From contig OY969108.1 in assembly GCA_963697965.1 (NCBI GenBank), forward strand, positions 2,976,001-3,040,000: 64,000 nt of DNA, written 5' to 3'. The stretch's first letter is position 1. Each line of letters opens with the position of its first letter. The DNA is from JAPLJC01 sp963697965. GTDB taxonomy: Bacteria > Desulfobacterota > Desulfobaccia > Desulfobaccales > 0-14-0-80-60-11. Shown one piece after another: positions 25,152-34,443 of the stretch. A program made the position numbers and the translations under genes. The notes beneath the pieces were generated by a model, which saw only the letters and a program-made list of their open reading frames with translations, ran no database searches and was not told the DNA's origin.

Positions 25152-26092
25152 CCGCCGAATATGCTGCGGGAAGCAAACTGGAAAAGATCTTCAAAAGCGG
25201 CCAGAAGGCAGTCACCGGCGAATGCGGCCCCCCTCGCGGGTCCGACGCCGAGCATTTCCGGCACAAGGCCACTTTTCTGAAAAACGTCGTGGACGCGGTG
25301 AATGTCACCGATAACCAGACCGCAGTGGTGCGCTTCTGTTCCATGGCTGCCTCCAAGATCCTATTGGAAATGGGAATAGAGCCGGTAATGCAGATGGTCA
25401 CCCGGGACATGAACCGCATCGGTTTGCAGAGCAATGTCCTGGGGGCCGCCGCCATGGGGATCAAGAATTTGCTGTGCCTCACCGGCGACCACCAGTCCTT
25501 CGGCGACCATCCCCAGGCCAAAAACGTCCACGACATGGACTCGGTGATGCTGCTTAACACGGTAAAGACCATGCGGGACGAAGGCAAGATGGTGAGCGGC
25601 ACCGAGGTGCAGGGCCGGCCCCGCATGTTCCTGGGCGCCGCCGCCAACCCGTTCGCCGATCCCCAGGAGTTCCGGGTGGTGCGCATGGGCAAAAAGATTG
25701 CTGCCGGGGCCCAGTTCATCCAGACCCAGTGCATTTACAACATGGAGCGCTTCCGGAAGTTCATGGAGGCGGCTAATGACATGGGCCTCACGGAAAAGGC
25801 CTTTATCATGGCCGGTATTACCCCGCTGAAATCCGTGGGCATGGCCAACTATATGAAGAAATTCGTCCCCGGCCTGGACGTGCCCGATCACTTCATCACC
25901 CGGCTCAAGGGGGTGCCCAAGGATAAGGTGGCCGCGGAGGGCATTAAAATCGCAGTGGAACAGATCCACGAGTGCCTGTCCCTCAAGGGCGTCTCCGGCA
26001 TCCACTTGATGGCCATCGAATGGGAGGAGCGGGCTCCGGAGATCATCGAGGCCGCGGGCTTGCTGCCCCGGCCCAAGGTGGAAGCCGATTAA
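25148..26092 (+). CDS. metF: 5,10-methylenetetrahydrofolate reductase
   Basis: The 314-residue TIM-barrel flavoenzyme interconverts methylene- and methyl-THF. It has the MetF features TGECGPPRGSD near the N-terminus (catalytic Glu in the family), NVTDNQTAVVRFCS, QMVTRDMNRIGLQ, LCLTGDHQSFGDHP and AQFIQTQCIYN. The frame is open from 25091 inside metV, but the ATG at 25148 has AGGAG and overlaps the metV stop. Together with fhs it makes the methyl branch of CO2 reduction or acetate oxidation. A terminator follows at 26139. Confidence 0.93.
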   Translation: MTAEYAAGSKLEKIFKSGQKAVTGECGPPRGSDAEHFRHKATFLKNVVDAVNVTDNQTAVVRFCSMAASKILLEMGIEPVMQMVTRDMNRIGLQSNVLGAAAMGIKNLLCLTGDHQSFGDHPQAKNVHDMDSVMLLNTVKTMRDEGKMVSGTEVQGRPRMFLGAAANPFADPQEFRVVRMGKKIAAGAQFIQTQCIYNMERFRKFMEAANDMGLTEKAFIMAGITPLKSVGMANYMKKFVPGLDVPDHFITRLKGVPKDKVAAEGIKIAVEQIHECLSLKGVSGIHLMAIEWEERAPEIIEAAGLLPRPKVEAD

Positions 26093-26100
26093 AACATTAA

Positions 26101-26128
26101 CAGGTAGGGCGGGCGTCTCGCCCGCCGT
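26101..26128. repeat. GC-rich palindrome TAGGGCGGGCG..CGCCCGCC
   Basis: GGGCGGGCG and CGCCCGCC form an inverted repeat just after metF and before its terminator, another member of the intergenic palindromes. Confidence 0.5.
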
Positions 26129-26138
26129 CTTCGGAAAT

Positions 26139-26168
26139 GCCCGATCCGAGAGGTTCGGGCTTTTTTTT
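26139..26168 (+). terminator. Intrinsic terminator of metV-metF
   Basis: GCCCGATCC and GGTTCGGGC form a stem with one mismatch around GAGA, followed by eight T residues at 26161-26168. Confidence 0.85.
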
Positions 26169-26208
26169 CTTGAAGTGGTCCGCGGCTCCCCGGCGGTTCT
26201 AAAAGTCG

Positions 26209-26237
26209 TTGACAAGAGGCGGCTGATATATTAAATT
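26209..26237 (+). promoter_or_regulatory. Sigma-70 type promoter of trxA
   Basis: TTGACA at 26209-26214 and TAAATT at 26232-26237, spacer 17. The gene starts 36 bases downstream. Confidence 0.65.
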
Positions 26238-26272
26238 TGACCAATAGGGCCAATTCAACTCAGGAGAGTGAG

Positions 26273-26596
26273 ATGTCCGATCTTCTGCAGGTGGGCGATG
26301 CCGATTTCGAACAGGAAATCTTGAAGTCGGATATTCCGGCCATGGTGGACTTTTGGGCGGCCTGGTGCGGTCCTTGCCGGGCTATCGCCCCGGTGGTGGA
26401 AGAACTGGCGAAGGATTACGCCGGCAAGGTCAAGGTGGCCAAGATGAACGTCGACGAAGATTCCAAGACTCCTGCCAAATATGGCATCCGGGCCATCCCT
26501 ACCTTGATCATCTTCAAAAACGGCCAGGTGGTGGACCAGATCACCGGCGCGGTTTCCCGTTCCATCATCGAGAATGCCCTGAAAAAAGCCCTATGA
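26273..26596 (+). CDS. trxA: Thioredoxin
   Basis: The 107-residue protein is a classical thioredoxin with the active site WCGPC in VDFWAAWCGPCRAIAP, the cis-proline segment IRAIPTLIIFKNG and full family length. The frame is open from 26237, but the ATG at 26273 follows AGGAG and gives the normal N-terminus MSDLLQVGD. It has its own promoter and reduces protein disulfides in the cytoplasm. Confidence 0.95.
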   Translation: MSDLLQVGDADFEQEILKSDIPAMVDFWAAWCGPCRAIAPVVEELAKDYAGKVKVAKMNVDEDSKTPAKYGIRAIPTLIIFKNGQVVDQITGAVSRSIIENALKKAL

Positions 26597-26728
26597 GCTG
26601 CGGTAACCATTTCTTCTTGCTACTATCACTCGATAATCAGCGGCAGCCAGATGGAGATACCCCGGGGCCGGCATGGGCCGCCCGGATTGCGGTAAACTAG
26701 CTGGTAAACCTCTTTACACGGGTGAGAT

Positions 26729-27478
26729 ATGAAGACCAAGACTTTAGCCCCCCGCGTCGCCAAGTTGCTTCTGCCCCTGCTATTCATAACCTTTGCCTTT
26801 GGCTGCTCCACCGTCAAGGGCTGGTTCTCGGACAACAAGAAAATCGATGGGACACCTGATGTGATGGCCGACAAGGGCCTCACGGATCTGCAAAAGAAGA
26901 AGTACCAAGACGCCATCGATAACTTCAAGACCGTGCGGGATAAATATCCTTACAGCGACCAGGCCATGCTGGCCCAGATCAAACTGGCGGACGCCTATTT
27001 TTACGACAAGAAATACGACGAGGCCCTCCAGGCATACAAGGAATTCGAAAAGCTGCATCCCACCAACAAGGCCATGCCTTATTGCATTTATCGTGAGGCC
27101 CTCTGTTTCTATATGCAGCGCTCCACCATTGACCGTGACCAGACCTTCACCACCAAGGCCATGGATGAATTTAGCCGCTTGAAAAAGAAGTATCCACAAT
27201 GTGAATACCTCCCCAAGGTGGAGGAATTATCGGCCAAATGCCGCCAGGACCTGGCCGAGCATGAGTATTACGTGGCGCAGTTCTACTTTAAGACCGGACA
27301 TTATCAGGCGGCCCTGGGACGCTACCAGGCTCTGGCCGATGAATATCCCGATTTCCCCAAGAAAATCGAAGTTCAAAAAAGTATCCAAGAGTGCCAGAAG
27401 ATCCTGGCGAGCCCCCAAAAGGAGCCCGATCGCGGCTTCTTTTCCCCCGTTGCCAAGATCTTTGACGCCAAGTGGTAA
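26729..27478 (+). CDS. bamD: Outer-membrane assembly lipoprotein BamD
   Basis: The 249-residue protein has a lipoprotein signal with lipobox ending FAFGC (Cys26) and then TPR-like repeats, including YQDAIDNFKTVRDKYPYSDQ, YDEALQAYKEFEKLHPTN and GHYQAALGRYQALADEYPD. This is the BamD (YfiO) layout: a periplasm-facing lipoprotein of the BAM complex that folds outer-membrane beta-barrels. Some TPR lipoproteins are annotated only as tetratricopeptide proteins, so the specific name is likely but not certain. GGTGAG precedes the ATG. Confidence 0.85.
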   Translation: MKTKTLAPRVAKLLLPLLFITFAFGCSTVKGWFSDNKKIDGTPDVMADKGLTDLQKKKYQDAIDNFKTVRDKYPYSDQAMLAQIKLADAYFYDKKYDEALQAYKEFEKLHPTNKAMPYCIYREALCFYMQRSTIDRDQTFTTKAMDEFSRLKKKYPQCEYLPKVEELSAKCRQDLAEHEYYVAQFYFKTGHYQAALGRYQALADEYPDFPKKIEVQKSIQECQKILASPQKEPDRGFFSPVAKIFDAKW

Positions 27479-27778
27479 AATGATGGCGCCGGGGAGCGGC
27501 GCCCCTTCTCCCCTGTTGTGCAGTTTCCGGTGTCGCTGGCCTTGGGATAATTATGGGGGGTGGCAGGTATGAGCCAGTTCTTCCTGCAGAGCGGTAAGAT
27601 AGAACTCCACAGGAAAGTTCCCGGAGATAGATGAGCGGGAACCCGTTCCCTAACCTTCCTTAGCAAAATCCGAAAAATTAGCGCATGAATTTCCGGATCG
27701 GCAGCCGCGGCCGCGGGTCGGTCAGGTGGCGCGGTGGGCCAGCCTTCCTGGTCCCGGGCTCCCACCGCCGCAAAATCC
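27479..27778. other. Intergenic gap with one GC-rich hairpin
   Basis: No gene is seen between the convergent bamD and surE. A hairpin GGCGCCG/CGGCGCC at about 27484-27502, shortly after the bamD stop, may end its transcript, although only CCTTCT follows. Confidence 0.5.
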
Positions 27779-28537
27779 TTACTCCCACTTATGGACCTTG
27801 AGGGCGTCCAGGGTGCGGTAATCGGTGAGGTCGTGGTGAATGGGGGTAATGGAGATGAAGCCGGCGGCCAGGGCCCCGTAGTCCGTCTCCGGGTCCGGAA
27901 GGCGCCGTTCATGGATCTCCGCCAGCCAATAGTAGACGTGTTCCCGGGGGTCCACCCGGCGCTCGAAGTGCTCAACCAAAGGACCCACGTCCTGCCGGGT
28001 GAATTTAAGCCCCAACACCCGCTCCGGCGGCAGGGCCGGCAAGTTGATATTGAGGCAGACCCCATTCTTCCAGCCGGGCCAGGAGCGGAGCCGGGCCACC
28101 GTCTCCCGGGCCAGCCGGGCGGCGGCGGCGAAATCGGCGTCGGCCTTGTAGGAATTGAGAGACACGGCCACGGCCCGCACCCCCAGGATGGAGGCCTCGG
28201 TGGCCGCGGATACGGTGCCGGAGTAAAGGACGTTGATCCCGACGTTGGGACCCAGGTTGATACCCGAAACCACCATTTGCGGCGGCTCCGGCAGCAGCTC
28301 CGACAGGGCGATCTTGACACAGTCAGCGGGGGTGCCGCTAACCGCCCAACCCTCTACCCCGCCGTCCAGGCTGACTTTTTTGACCCGCAGGGGGTTAACC
28401 AGGCTGATGGCGTGGCCCACGGCGCTCTGTTCGCTCTCCGGGGCCACCACCGCCACTTCCCCCAATTGGAGCAATTCCTGATAAAGGGCCCACAGGCCCG
28501 GAGCGTAGATACCGTCGTCATTGGTCAGCAGAATCAT
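27779..28537 (-). CDS. surE: 5'/3'-nucleotidase SurE
   Basis: The 252-residue phosphatase opens with LLTNDDG (metal ligands Asp7 and Asp8) and contains APESEQSAVGHAISL, the GTPADCVKIAL segment and VSGINLGPNVG with its metal-binding asparagine. SurE hydrolyses nucleoside monophosphates and is linked to stationary-phase survival. Full length for the family. It is transcribed leftwards after the gld-like gene set but with a gap of about 130 bases. Confidence 0.94.
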   Translation of the reverse strand: MILLTNDDGIYAPGLWALYQELLQLGEVAVVAPESEQSAVGHAISLVNPLRVKKVSLDGGVEGWAVSGTPADCVKIALSELLPEPPQMVVSGINLGPNVGINVLYSGTVSAATEASILGVRAVAVSLNSYKADADFAAAARLARETVARLRSWPGWKNGVCLNINLPALPPERVLGLKFTRQDVGPLVEHFERRVDPREHVYYWLAEIHERRLPDPETDYGALAAGFISITPIHHDLTDYRTLDALKVHKWE

Positions 28538-28664
28538 AAGATAAATTATAGCAGGTTTGACTTTAGGATGGGTAGGCCGCGGCCCGGAAATTCGCCCGGA
28601 TAAGGGCAGAGGCGCCGCCGCAGCTCGCCCCGCCGAGCTTCAGGCTTATCCAGGAGCTACCGGA

Positions 28665-30023
28665 TCATTTATTGGCTGGCGCGGCTGGCGGAGGTGTGGT
28701 GAGTCGGCTCATCTCCTCCTGCCACCGGGTGAGGTCCGCTTGGGGGACAAGAGCGGTCAGCGTGTTGCCGCCGGAGGTGGCCCGGACTTCCGTCTCCGCC
28801 TGGCCCTTGGCCAGGTTACCCAATTGCTCCAGACGGAAGAGGGGCTTGCCGGTCTGGTCGAAGAGCGCCACCACGAAGACGGGGGCGGCCGGGGCGCCGG
28901 CCGGGGGCAAGCTGACCAGACGAGATGATTCCAGGTTCTGGAGGTAAATCAGGGCCATACCCAAAAGGTAGGCGGGTGGTTGCACTACGACCCGGTTGGG
29001 CCCGGTGATCTTCCAGACCTCCCCTTCCCGCCGGGCGCTCCAGGTTTGCCCTGGGGGTCCCCAGTCCACCCGGCCCACTTCCGGGATCAGGCCCGTCCAG
29101 AGCCGCCGGTCTTCCAGGTTGGCTACCCCTCCCTGAATCTTTTCCGGAAGATCCCGGGCCACCATAACCACCGGGCCCTGGGCCCCCAGCCGGGCATAAA
29201 CTCCTTTGGGGGTCTCGGCCCCCAAATATAGAGTTTCGACCCCCTGGGGGCTGGCGACGCTGACTTCCATCCTGGCCTGGGGGGCCAGCCCCGCGGCCTG
29301 CAAGGCCGCCGGAAGGACCGCCGGGAACTCGGTGACCTGGACCCTGGAAAACTCCTGCAGCAAGCGTTCCAGCCGCGGGGAGCTCAATCGCATCCCGGGC
29401 CGTCCTACCCATTGCCAGATATTGCCGTTGCCCTTCTCCAGATCCACCTGGTTCTGATCGTTGCGGATCTTGAGAGACTTGACCTGGTCAACCTGGAAGG
29501 TCCAGAGGGTTTTATCCCGCAGGGCCAGGAGTTGCTGGTTCAGGGAATCCCGGGCGCCGGTGGCGATAATGAAGATGCCGGGGGAATCATCCTTCCGGGA
29601 GTAGTAGCCCTGGTCCGCCGGGACCGCTTCCCCCAGAGCCAGGCGGTGCTGCTCCCCCTTGGCGGTGAAGGAAACCTGCAAGGCCGGCTGGGCCAGGCCG
29701 AAGACTTTGAGATCCCCGGGCCCCAGTTCCCGCACCATCTTGAGGTCGGCCAGTTGCCGCAACATCTCGTCCACCGTGGCGGTGTCGGCCTTGGCCGGCT
29801 GGGGCTGGGTGATCTCCCAGTTGCTTCCCCGGCGGGCCAATTGAATCTCCCCACCAGGCCTTTTCAGGGTGATGGCGCTGATTTCCCCGGGCTTGAAAGA
29901 AAACACCTGTTTGGCTCGGGACTCCTCGGCCTCACGATTGACCTGATGCGACTTCAGGCTCATGTAGGCCGCCACCAGCACCAGGAAGACCACGGCATAG
30001 GGAATCAGCCGGCGGGGATTCAT
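28665..30023 (-). CDS. DUF4340 domain protein with one membrane anchor
   Basis: The 452-residue protein has a short cytoplasmic N-terminus, one membrane helix (LIPYAVVFLVLVAAYMSL) and a large outside domain of the DUF4340 type with repeated beta-rich units (ITLKRPGGEIQLARRGSNWEI and LRDKTLWTFQVDQVKSL). It starts just inside the end of the gldG-like gene, so it belongs to the ABC gene set at 30020-33185. Such DUF4340 proteins usually accompany GldAFG-like exporters; their role is unknown. The frame is open to 30086, but MNPRRL at 30023 follows AGGA. Confidence 0.8.
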   Translation of the reverse strand: MNPRRLIPYAVVFLVLVAAYMSLKSHQVNREAEESRAKQVFSFKPGEISAITLKRPGGEIQLARRGSNWEITQPQPAKADTATVDEMLRQLADLKMVRELGPGDLKVFGLAQPALQVSFTAKGEQHRLALGEAVPADQGYYSRKDDSPGIFIIATGARDSLNQQLLALRDKTLWTFQVDQVKSLKIRNDQNQVDLEKGNGNIWQWVGRPGMRLSSPRLERLLQEFSRVQVTEFPAVLPAALQAAGLAPQARMEVSVASPQGVETLYLGAETPKGVYARLGAQGPVVMVARDLPEKIQGGVANLEDRRLWTGLIPEVGRVDWGPPGQTWSARREGEVWKITGPNRVVVQPPAYLLGMALIYLQNLESSRLVSLPPAGAPAAPVFVVALFDQTGKPLFRLEQLGNLAKGQAETEVRATSGGNTLTALVPQADLTRWQEEMSRLTTPPPAAPANK

Positions 30024-31447
30024 TTCCTGGACCTCCGCAGCCGATAGGCCCGGATTCCTGCCACCAGCATCAAAAGCGGGGCCCACACCAGGCTGACCAG
30101 GAGCAGGATCCAGAGCTCATGGCCCGATAACACCAGGAACTGGGCCTTCAAGGCTTTCCGCACCATGATCTGCTGCTCTTCCCCGGCCAGGTAGTTTACG
30201 GTATTCAAAAACAGGTCGCCGTTGCCCAAAAGATTGAAGTAGGCGTTAGAGGCAAAATCGACGCTGCCGTAAACCGCCAGGTAGCCCCGGTTCTTTTCCT
30301 CCGGCTGCCCGGCGGCCGGTTGCTGCCCCTTGGCGGCAGATGCGGGGGCCCCCTCCGGCTTGATTTCTGCCAGGGCCCCGATGATAAAGGGGCCCTTCTT
30401 GTCCGTCTTGGGATCGAAGTTCCCCTGGCCGCTCTTCACCCATCCCTGGCCTATCTTCTCGTAGCTGCTGGGCATACTGCTCACCAGGGTCTGCAAGACC
30501 ACCCCTTTCACCTTCGGGTTCAGGGAGAGCGGGCGGGCCATGGGGTAAAGGGTCAGGGTGTTCTTAAAATCCCTGGTTATCCGGGTGGGACCGTATTGCA
30601 CCGCCAGGGGCATGACCGGGCTAAGGTGCAGGGACTGGCTGACCTGGTTGACATCCAGGATAATGCCGTCATCCAGGGTGATGCCGTAGCCAGCCAGGAA
30701 ACCTTTCAGCCCGGCATCCTGAAAGGGCTCCATCATCACCAGCAGGCGGCCGCCCCGGTTCAGGTAGCCCTTCAGGGCATCCAATTCGCTCCCCAGGAGC
30801 GGCTTGTTGGGAGAGGCCACGATGACCGCCGCGGCATCCTGGGGCACCTCGGGCTGCGTCACCAGGTTGAGGCTGCCAACCTCATAGCCCTCATTCTCCA
30901 GGGCCCGCTGGGCCGTTTGCAGGCCGCTGGACTCCTGGACGGCCGGCTCCCGCTCGCCATGGCCGCTTAAGAGATAGACCTTATGGCGCTGCGGTTGCAA
31001 AATGCGGCGCAGGGCGTTGCTGATGCTGTCCTCGTCGGAATTGTCCGCCATCTGGCGCCGGCCCTCATATTCCAGCAGGACATTGCCGGGAAAGCGGTAG
31101 CCCGCCTCCTTGGCCTTGAGGGGTTCCCGCTCCGGGTCCACTAAATGCCAACCCACCTTCGGGTTGGAGTAAGCATACCTTTGGAGCAGGTCCTTGGCGC
31201 CTTCCCGCTCGGGGGAGCCCTCGGGTACGAAGGCGGTCATGGTCAAGGGGTGGTCCACCTGCTTAAGCAGGTTCAAGGTGACCGGGGTGAGAGACTGGCT
31301 CTGGCTTTGGGTCAGGTCCCAGCGCGCCTGGTGCCAATTGGCCAACAAGGCCACCACGATGAGCACTCCCGCCACCAGCAGCACCGAGGCCAGGGAGCCA
31401 GCGCCGTAAACTACTTTTCGTTTATTGAGTCCGTCCAGTGGGTCCAC
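30020..31447 (-). CDS. GldG-like ABC auxiliary protein
   Basis: The 475-residue protein has an N-terminal membrane helix (LLVAGVLIVVALLANW), a periplasmic domain with SLTPVTLNLLKQVDHPLTMTAF and VYLLSGHGEREP, and a C-terminal helix followed by a basic tail. This is the layout of the auxiliary component of gliding-motility-type ABC transporters (GldG/IFT52-like domain). I place the start at GTG 31447, just after the stop of the permease gene, with GGAG eleven bases upstream; the frame stays open to 31522. Gliding itself is not implied. Confidence 0.8.
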   Translation of the reverse strand: MDPLDGLNKRKVVYGAGSLASVLLVAGVLIVVALLANWHQARWDLTQSQSQSLTPVTLNLLKQVDHPLTMTAFVPEGSPEREGAKDLLQRYAYSNPKVGWHLVDPEREPLKAKEAGYRFPGNVLLEYEGRRQMADNSDEDSISNALRRILQPQRHKVYLLSGHGEREPAVQESSGLQTAQRALENEGYEVGSLNLVTQPEVPQDAAAVIVASPNKPLLGSELDALKGYLNRGGRLLVMMEPFQDAGLKGFLAGYGITLDDGIILDVNQVSQSLHLSPVMPLAVQYGPTRITRDFKNTLTLYPMARPLSLNPKVKGVVLQTLVSSMPSSYEKIGQGWVKSGQGNFDPKTDKKGPFIIGALAEIKPEGAPASAAKGQQPAAGQPEEKNRGYLAVYGSVDFASNAYFNLLGNGDLFLNTVNYLAGEEQQIMVRKALKAQFLVLSGHELWILLLVSLVWAPLLMLVAGIRAYRLRRSRK

Positions 31448-31449
31448 TT

Positions 31450-32241
31450 TTATGCTCTCCAGCGGCGGGATTCGAGTTGCCTCTTGGTGAGAAAGAGGAA
31501 GAAAAAGATGAAGCTGGCCCAATAAACCAGATCCCGGGTATCGATCACCCCTTTGCTGAAATTCTCGTAATGGTCACTCAGCGACAAAAACTGCATAACC
31601 CTGGCTAGAACGCCTCCCCCTCCCAGCTCCTGCGACCAGCCAATGACCCAGAACAGCAGGAGCAGGGCAAAGCTCACCACCCCGGCGATAATCTGATTTT
31701 CCGTGAGACTGGAGGCGAACAGGCCCAGAGCCAGAAAAGAGGCCCCCAGCAGCACCGCCCCCAGGTAGCCGGTGGCCAGGGCGCCTAAATCCACCCGGGT
31801 CATGAAGCAGAAGGCCAGGGAGTAGCTGACGGTGAAGGCCAGGAAGATGAGGTAGATCATGAAGGCGGCTGCGAACTTACCCAGGATGATGGCCCAGTCC
31901 GCCAGGGGATAGGTAAACAGAAGTTCGGCGGTCCCGGACCGCTTCTCTTCGGCTAACAGGCGCATGGTGAGCAGGGGCACCAGAAACATCAAGATGATGG
32001 CCAGCACCATGAACAGAGGCTGGTAAACCATGTTCTGGGGGTTCAGTTGCGCCGCCACCTGGGGGTTGGTGGCCTGCGCCGCCGCCGCCAGGCTGGTAAT
32101 CCCGTAATAGACGGCGTTGACATAGAAGAAATATCCGGTCAGCAATAGGAAGAAGAAGCCGGTGATGTAGAAGATGGGACCGGCGAAATAGATGGTGAGC
32201 TCTTTTTTGAGCAATGCCGCGAAACCGCTGAAATTTTTCAT
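31450..32241 (-). CDS. ABC-2 type permease (GldF-like)
   Basis: The 263-residue membrane protein has six hydrophobic segments and starts with a cytoplasmic LLKKELTIYFAGPIFYITGFFFLLL. The segment LTMRLLAEEKRSGTAELLFTYPL is typical of ABC-2 permeases of the GldF/NosY type. It overlaps the ATPase gene by ATGA at 32238-32241. Cargo unknown. Confidence 0.87.
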   Translation of the reverse strand: MKNFSGFAALLKKELTIYFAGPIFYITGFFFLLLTGYFFYVNAVYYGITSLAAAAQATNPQVAAQLNPQNMVYQPLFMVLAIILMFLVPLLTMRLLAEEKRSGTAELLFTYPLADWAIILGKFAAAFMIYLIFLAFTVSYSLAFCFMTRVDLGALATGYLGAVLLGASFLALGLFASSLTENQIIAGVVSFALLLLFWVIGWSQELGGGGVLARVMQFLSLSDHYENFSKGVIDTRDLVYWASFIFFFLFLTKRQLESRRWRA

Positions 32242-33185
32242 GCCGCCGCCTCGATCTCCTCGTCAGTCACCAGGTTGAGGAAAACCTCTTCCAGGGTGAA
32301 TTCCTGGGCTTTCAACTCCAGCAGGCCGAAGCCCTGCTGCACCAGCAATCGGGCCAATTCCGGTCTTAAGTCCTGGTCATTGCCGCCTTCCACCAGGTAG
32401 CGGCCCTCGCCGCGGTTAAGCACCCGGGACACCCCCGGAACCGTCTCCAGGGCTGCGGTGACCTGGGGCTCGGGGCCCTGCACCGCCAGACTGATGCGGG
32501 CGCCCCGGCCCAATTGCCTGGAGAGATTGTCCGGGGTATCGACGGCCACTATCCGGCCCCGGTTGATGATGATCACCCGGTGGCACAACTGGGCCACCTC
32601 CGGCAGGATGTGGCTGCTCAGGATCACCGTGTGGGCGCCCTCCAGATTTTTGATGAGGCTGCGAATCTCCACGATCTGGAAGGGGTCCAGGCCAATGGTG
32701 GGTTCATCGAGGATGAGCACCGGGGGCTGGTGCAGCAGGGCCTGGGCCAGCCCCAGGCGCTGCCGGAAGCCCTTGGACAGGGCGGCCACCAGCTTGCCCT
32801 TCACTTCCTCCAGACCGCAGGAGGCCATGACCCTGTGGATCTCCGCCGCCTGTCCCGCAGCCTCCACCCCCTTGGCCTGGGCGGCAAACCGCAGGAACTG
32901 GAGCACCGTCAGGTCCGGATAGATGGAGACGTTTTCCGGCAGATACCCCAGGGACCGCCGCACCTCCAGGGATTGCTCGACGCAGTCGAAGCCGTTGATC
33001 CGGGCGGCGCCGCTGGTGGGGGTCAGATAACCCGCCAGCATTTTCAGGGTGGTGGTCTTGCCGGCGCCGTTGGGACCCAGGAATCCCACGATCTCCCCAG
33101 CCGCCACCTGAAAGTCGAGGTGTTCGACGGCCAGCAGCGGGCCGTAATACTTGGTCAGGTCCCGGACTTCGATCATCGTTTCCAT
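32238..33185 (-). CDS. ABC transporter ATP-binding protein (GldA-like)
   Basis: The 315-residue ATPase has Walker A GPNGAGKTTT, Q-loop LGYLPENVSIYPDLTV, signature LSKGFRQRLGLAQAL, Walker B PVLILDEPTIGLDP and the switch His in LSSHILPE. A C-terminal regulatory extension of about 90 residues follows. It is the first gene of a four-gene set (ATPase, permease, GldG-like, DUF4340). Start at ATG 33185 or three codons later. Confidence 0.92.
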   Translation of the reverse strand: METMIEVRDLTKYYGPLLAVEHLDFQVAAGEIVGFLGPNGAGKTTTLKMLAGYLTPTSGAARINGFDCVEQSLEVRRSLGYLPENVSIYPDLTVLQFLRFAAQAKGVEAAGQAAEIHRVMASCGLEEVKGKLVAALSKGFRQRLGLAQALLHQPPVLILDEPTIGLDPFQIVEIRSLIKNLEGAHTVILSSHILPEVAQLCHRVIIINRGRIVAVDTPDNLSRQLGRGARISLAVQGPEPQVTAALETVPGVSRVLNRGEGRYLVEGGNDQDLRPELARLLVQQGFGLLELKAQEFTLEEVFLNLVTDEEIEAAA

Positions 33186-33396
33186 GCCTTTCCCATCCGC
33201 TCGAGATTTCTTTGGGGTTGCAAACCTTAGGGGGCAGGGCCCGCTTTAGGCGGGCGGCCCAATCACCGGCCGGAAGCCTGGGCCACCGTCGCCCTGCTGG
33301 ATGACAAACAATTTGTTAATTTAAATCATTTTCTCTGATCTGACAAGGGGAGATAAAAGTTGGCGAGGAGCCCGCCCGAAGAGATAAGGGAGCCTG

Positions 33397-34329
33397 TTAA
33401 CCCCGCTCCCGGAAGGCGGCCACGGTGCGGGCCAGACCTTCGGCCAGGGTCAGGCGGGGTTGCCAGTCCAGCAGTTTCCCCGCCCGGGTGCTGTCCAGGG
33501 CGCTGCGGCGCTGTTCCCCGGGCTTGGCCGGACCATGCGCCGGCCCCCGGGGAGAGCCGATGATCTCCTGAAGCTGGCGATAGACCGTAAGGATGTCCGT
33601 CTCCCGCCCGGTGCCGATATTGAAGACCCCGGCCTGGGGATAGTCCAGGGCCGCCAGGTTGGCCGCCACCACGTCCTCCACGCAAACGAAATCCCTGGTC
33701 TGGAGGCCGTCGCCGTTGATCAGGGGCTGCTCCCCGGCCAGGAACTTTTCAATAAAGATGGCCACCACCCCCGCCTCACCCAGGCCGTTCTGCCGGGGCC
33801 CATAGACGTTGGCGTACCGCAGGCAGATGGGGGTGATGCCGTATTCCCGCTGATAAAAGTGGAGATAGTGTTCCACCGCCAGCTTGGCAATCCCGTAAGG
33901 GCATTCCGGCAGGGGCCGGTCTTCCTCCCGGGCCGGCACCGGGGCCTGATCCCCATACATGGCGCCGCCGGTGGAGGCAAAGAGGATTTTCTCCATCCCT
34001 GCCCCGGCGGCGGCCTGGAAGAGATTCAGCGACCCCAGGATGTTCTCCCGGGCGTCCATTACCGGATCCGCAACCGACAGGCGCACGCTCATCTGGGCAG
34101 CGTGGTGCACCAGTACCTGGGGCCGTAAGCGGCCAATCAGGTCGAAGGTCTCCCGGGACCGGATATCGTACTGGTAGAATTGGGCCCCCGCCGGCACCTG
34201 CTCCCGCCGGCCGCTGCTGAGATTATCCACCACCGCCACTTCGTGGCCCTGTCTGAGCAAGGCCTCAGCCACATGGGAGCCGATGAAGCCAGCCCCGCCC
34301 GTGAGCAAAACCTTTTTTGGTCCCGGCAT
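33397..34329 (-). CDS. NAD-dependent nucleotide-sugar epimerase/dehydratase
   Basis: The 310-residue protein is an extended short-chain dehydrogenase with the NAD motif GGAGFIGSHVAEAL, VLVHHAAQMSV, the Ser in FASTGGAMYGD, catalytic YGIAK and LRYANVYGPRQ. It most resembles UDP-glucose 4-epimerase (GalE-like) proteins, acting on sugars for surface polysaccharide. Specificity cannot be read from sequence, so no gene symbol is given. It stands alone between the ABC set and the TolC-like gene. Confidence 0.88.
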   Translation of the reverse strand: MPGPKKVLLTGGAGFIGSHVAEALLRQGHEVAVVDNLSSGRREQVPAGAQFYQYDIRSRETFDLIGRLRPQVLVHHAAQMSVRLSVADPVMDARENILGSLNLFQAAAGAGMEKILFASTGGAMYGDQAPVPAREEDRPLPECPYGIAKLAVEHYLHFYQREYGITPICLRYANVYGPRQNGLGEAGVVAIFIEKFLAGEQPLINGDGLQTRDFVCVEDVVAANLAALDYPQAGVFNIGTGRETDILTVYRQLQEIIGSPRGPAHGPAKPGEQRRSALDSTRAGKLLDWQPRLTLAEGLARTVAAFRERG

Positions 34330-34443
34330 CCTCGATCACCTCGCCTTAATCATATCCAATCCGGGGCCGCCAAGGCAATCCTTCGGCCCGCCCGCGGTTG
34401 GTTTTTTCCAGGGGAATAATACCAGCGGTTGTGGAAATCCTGC

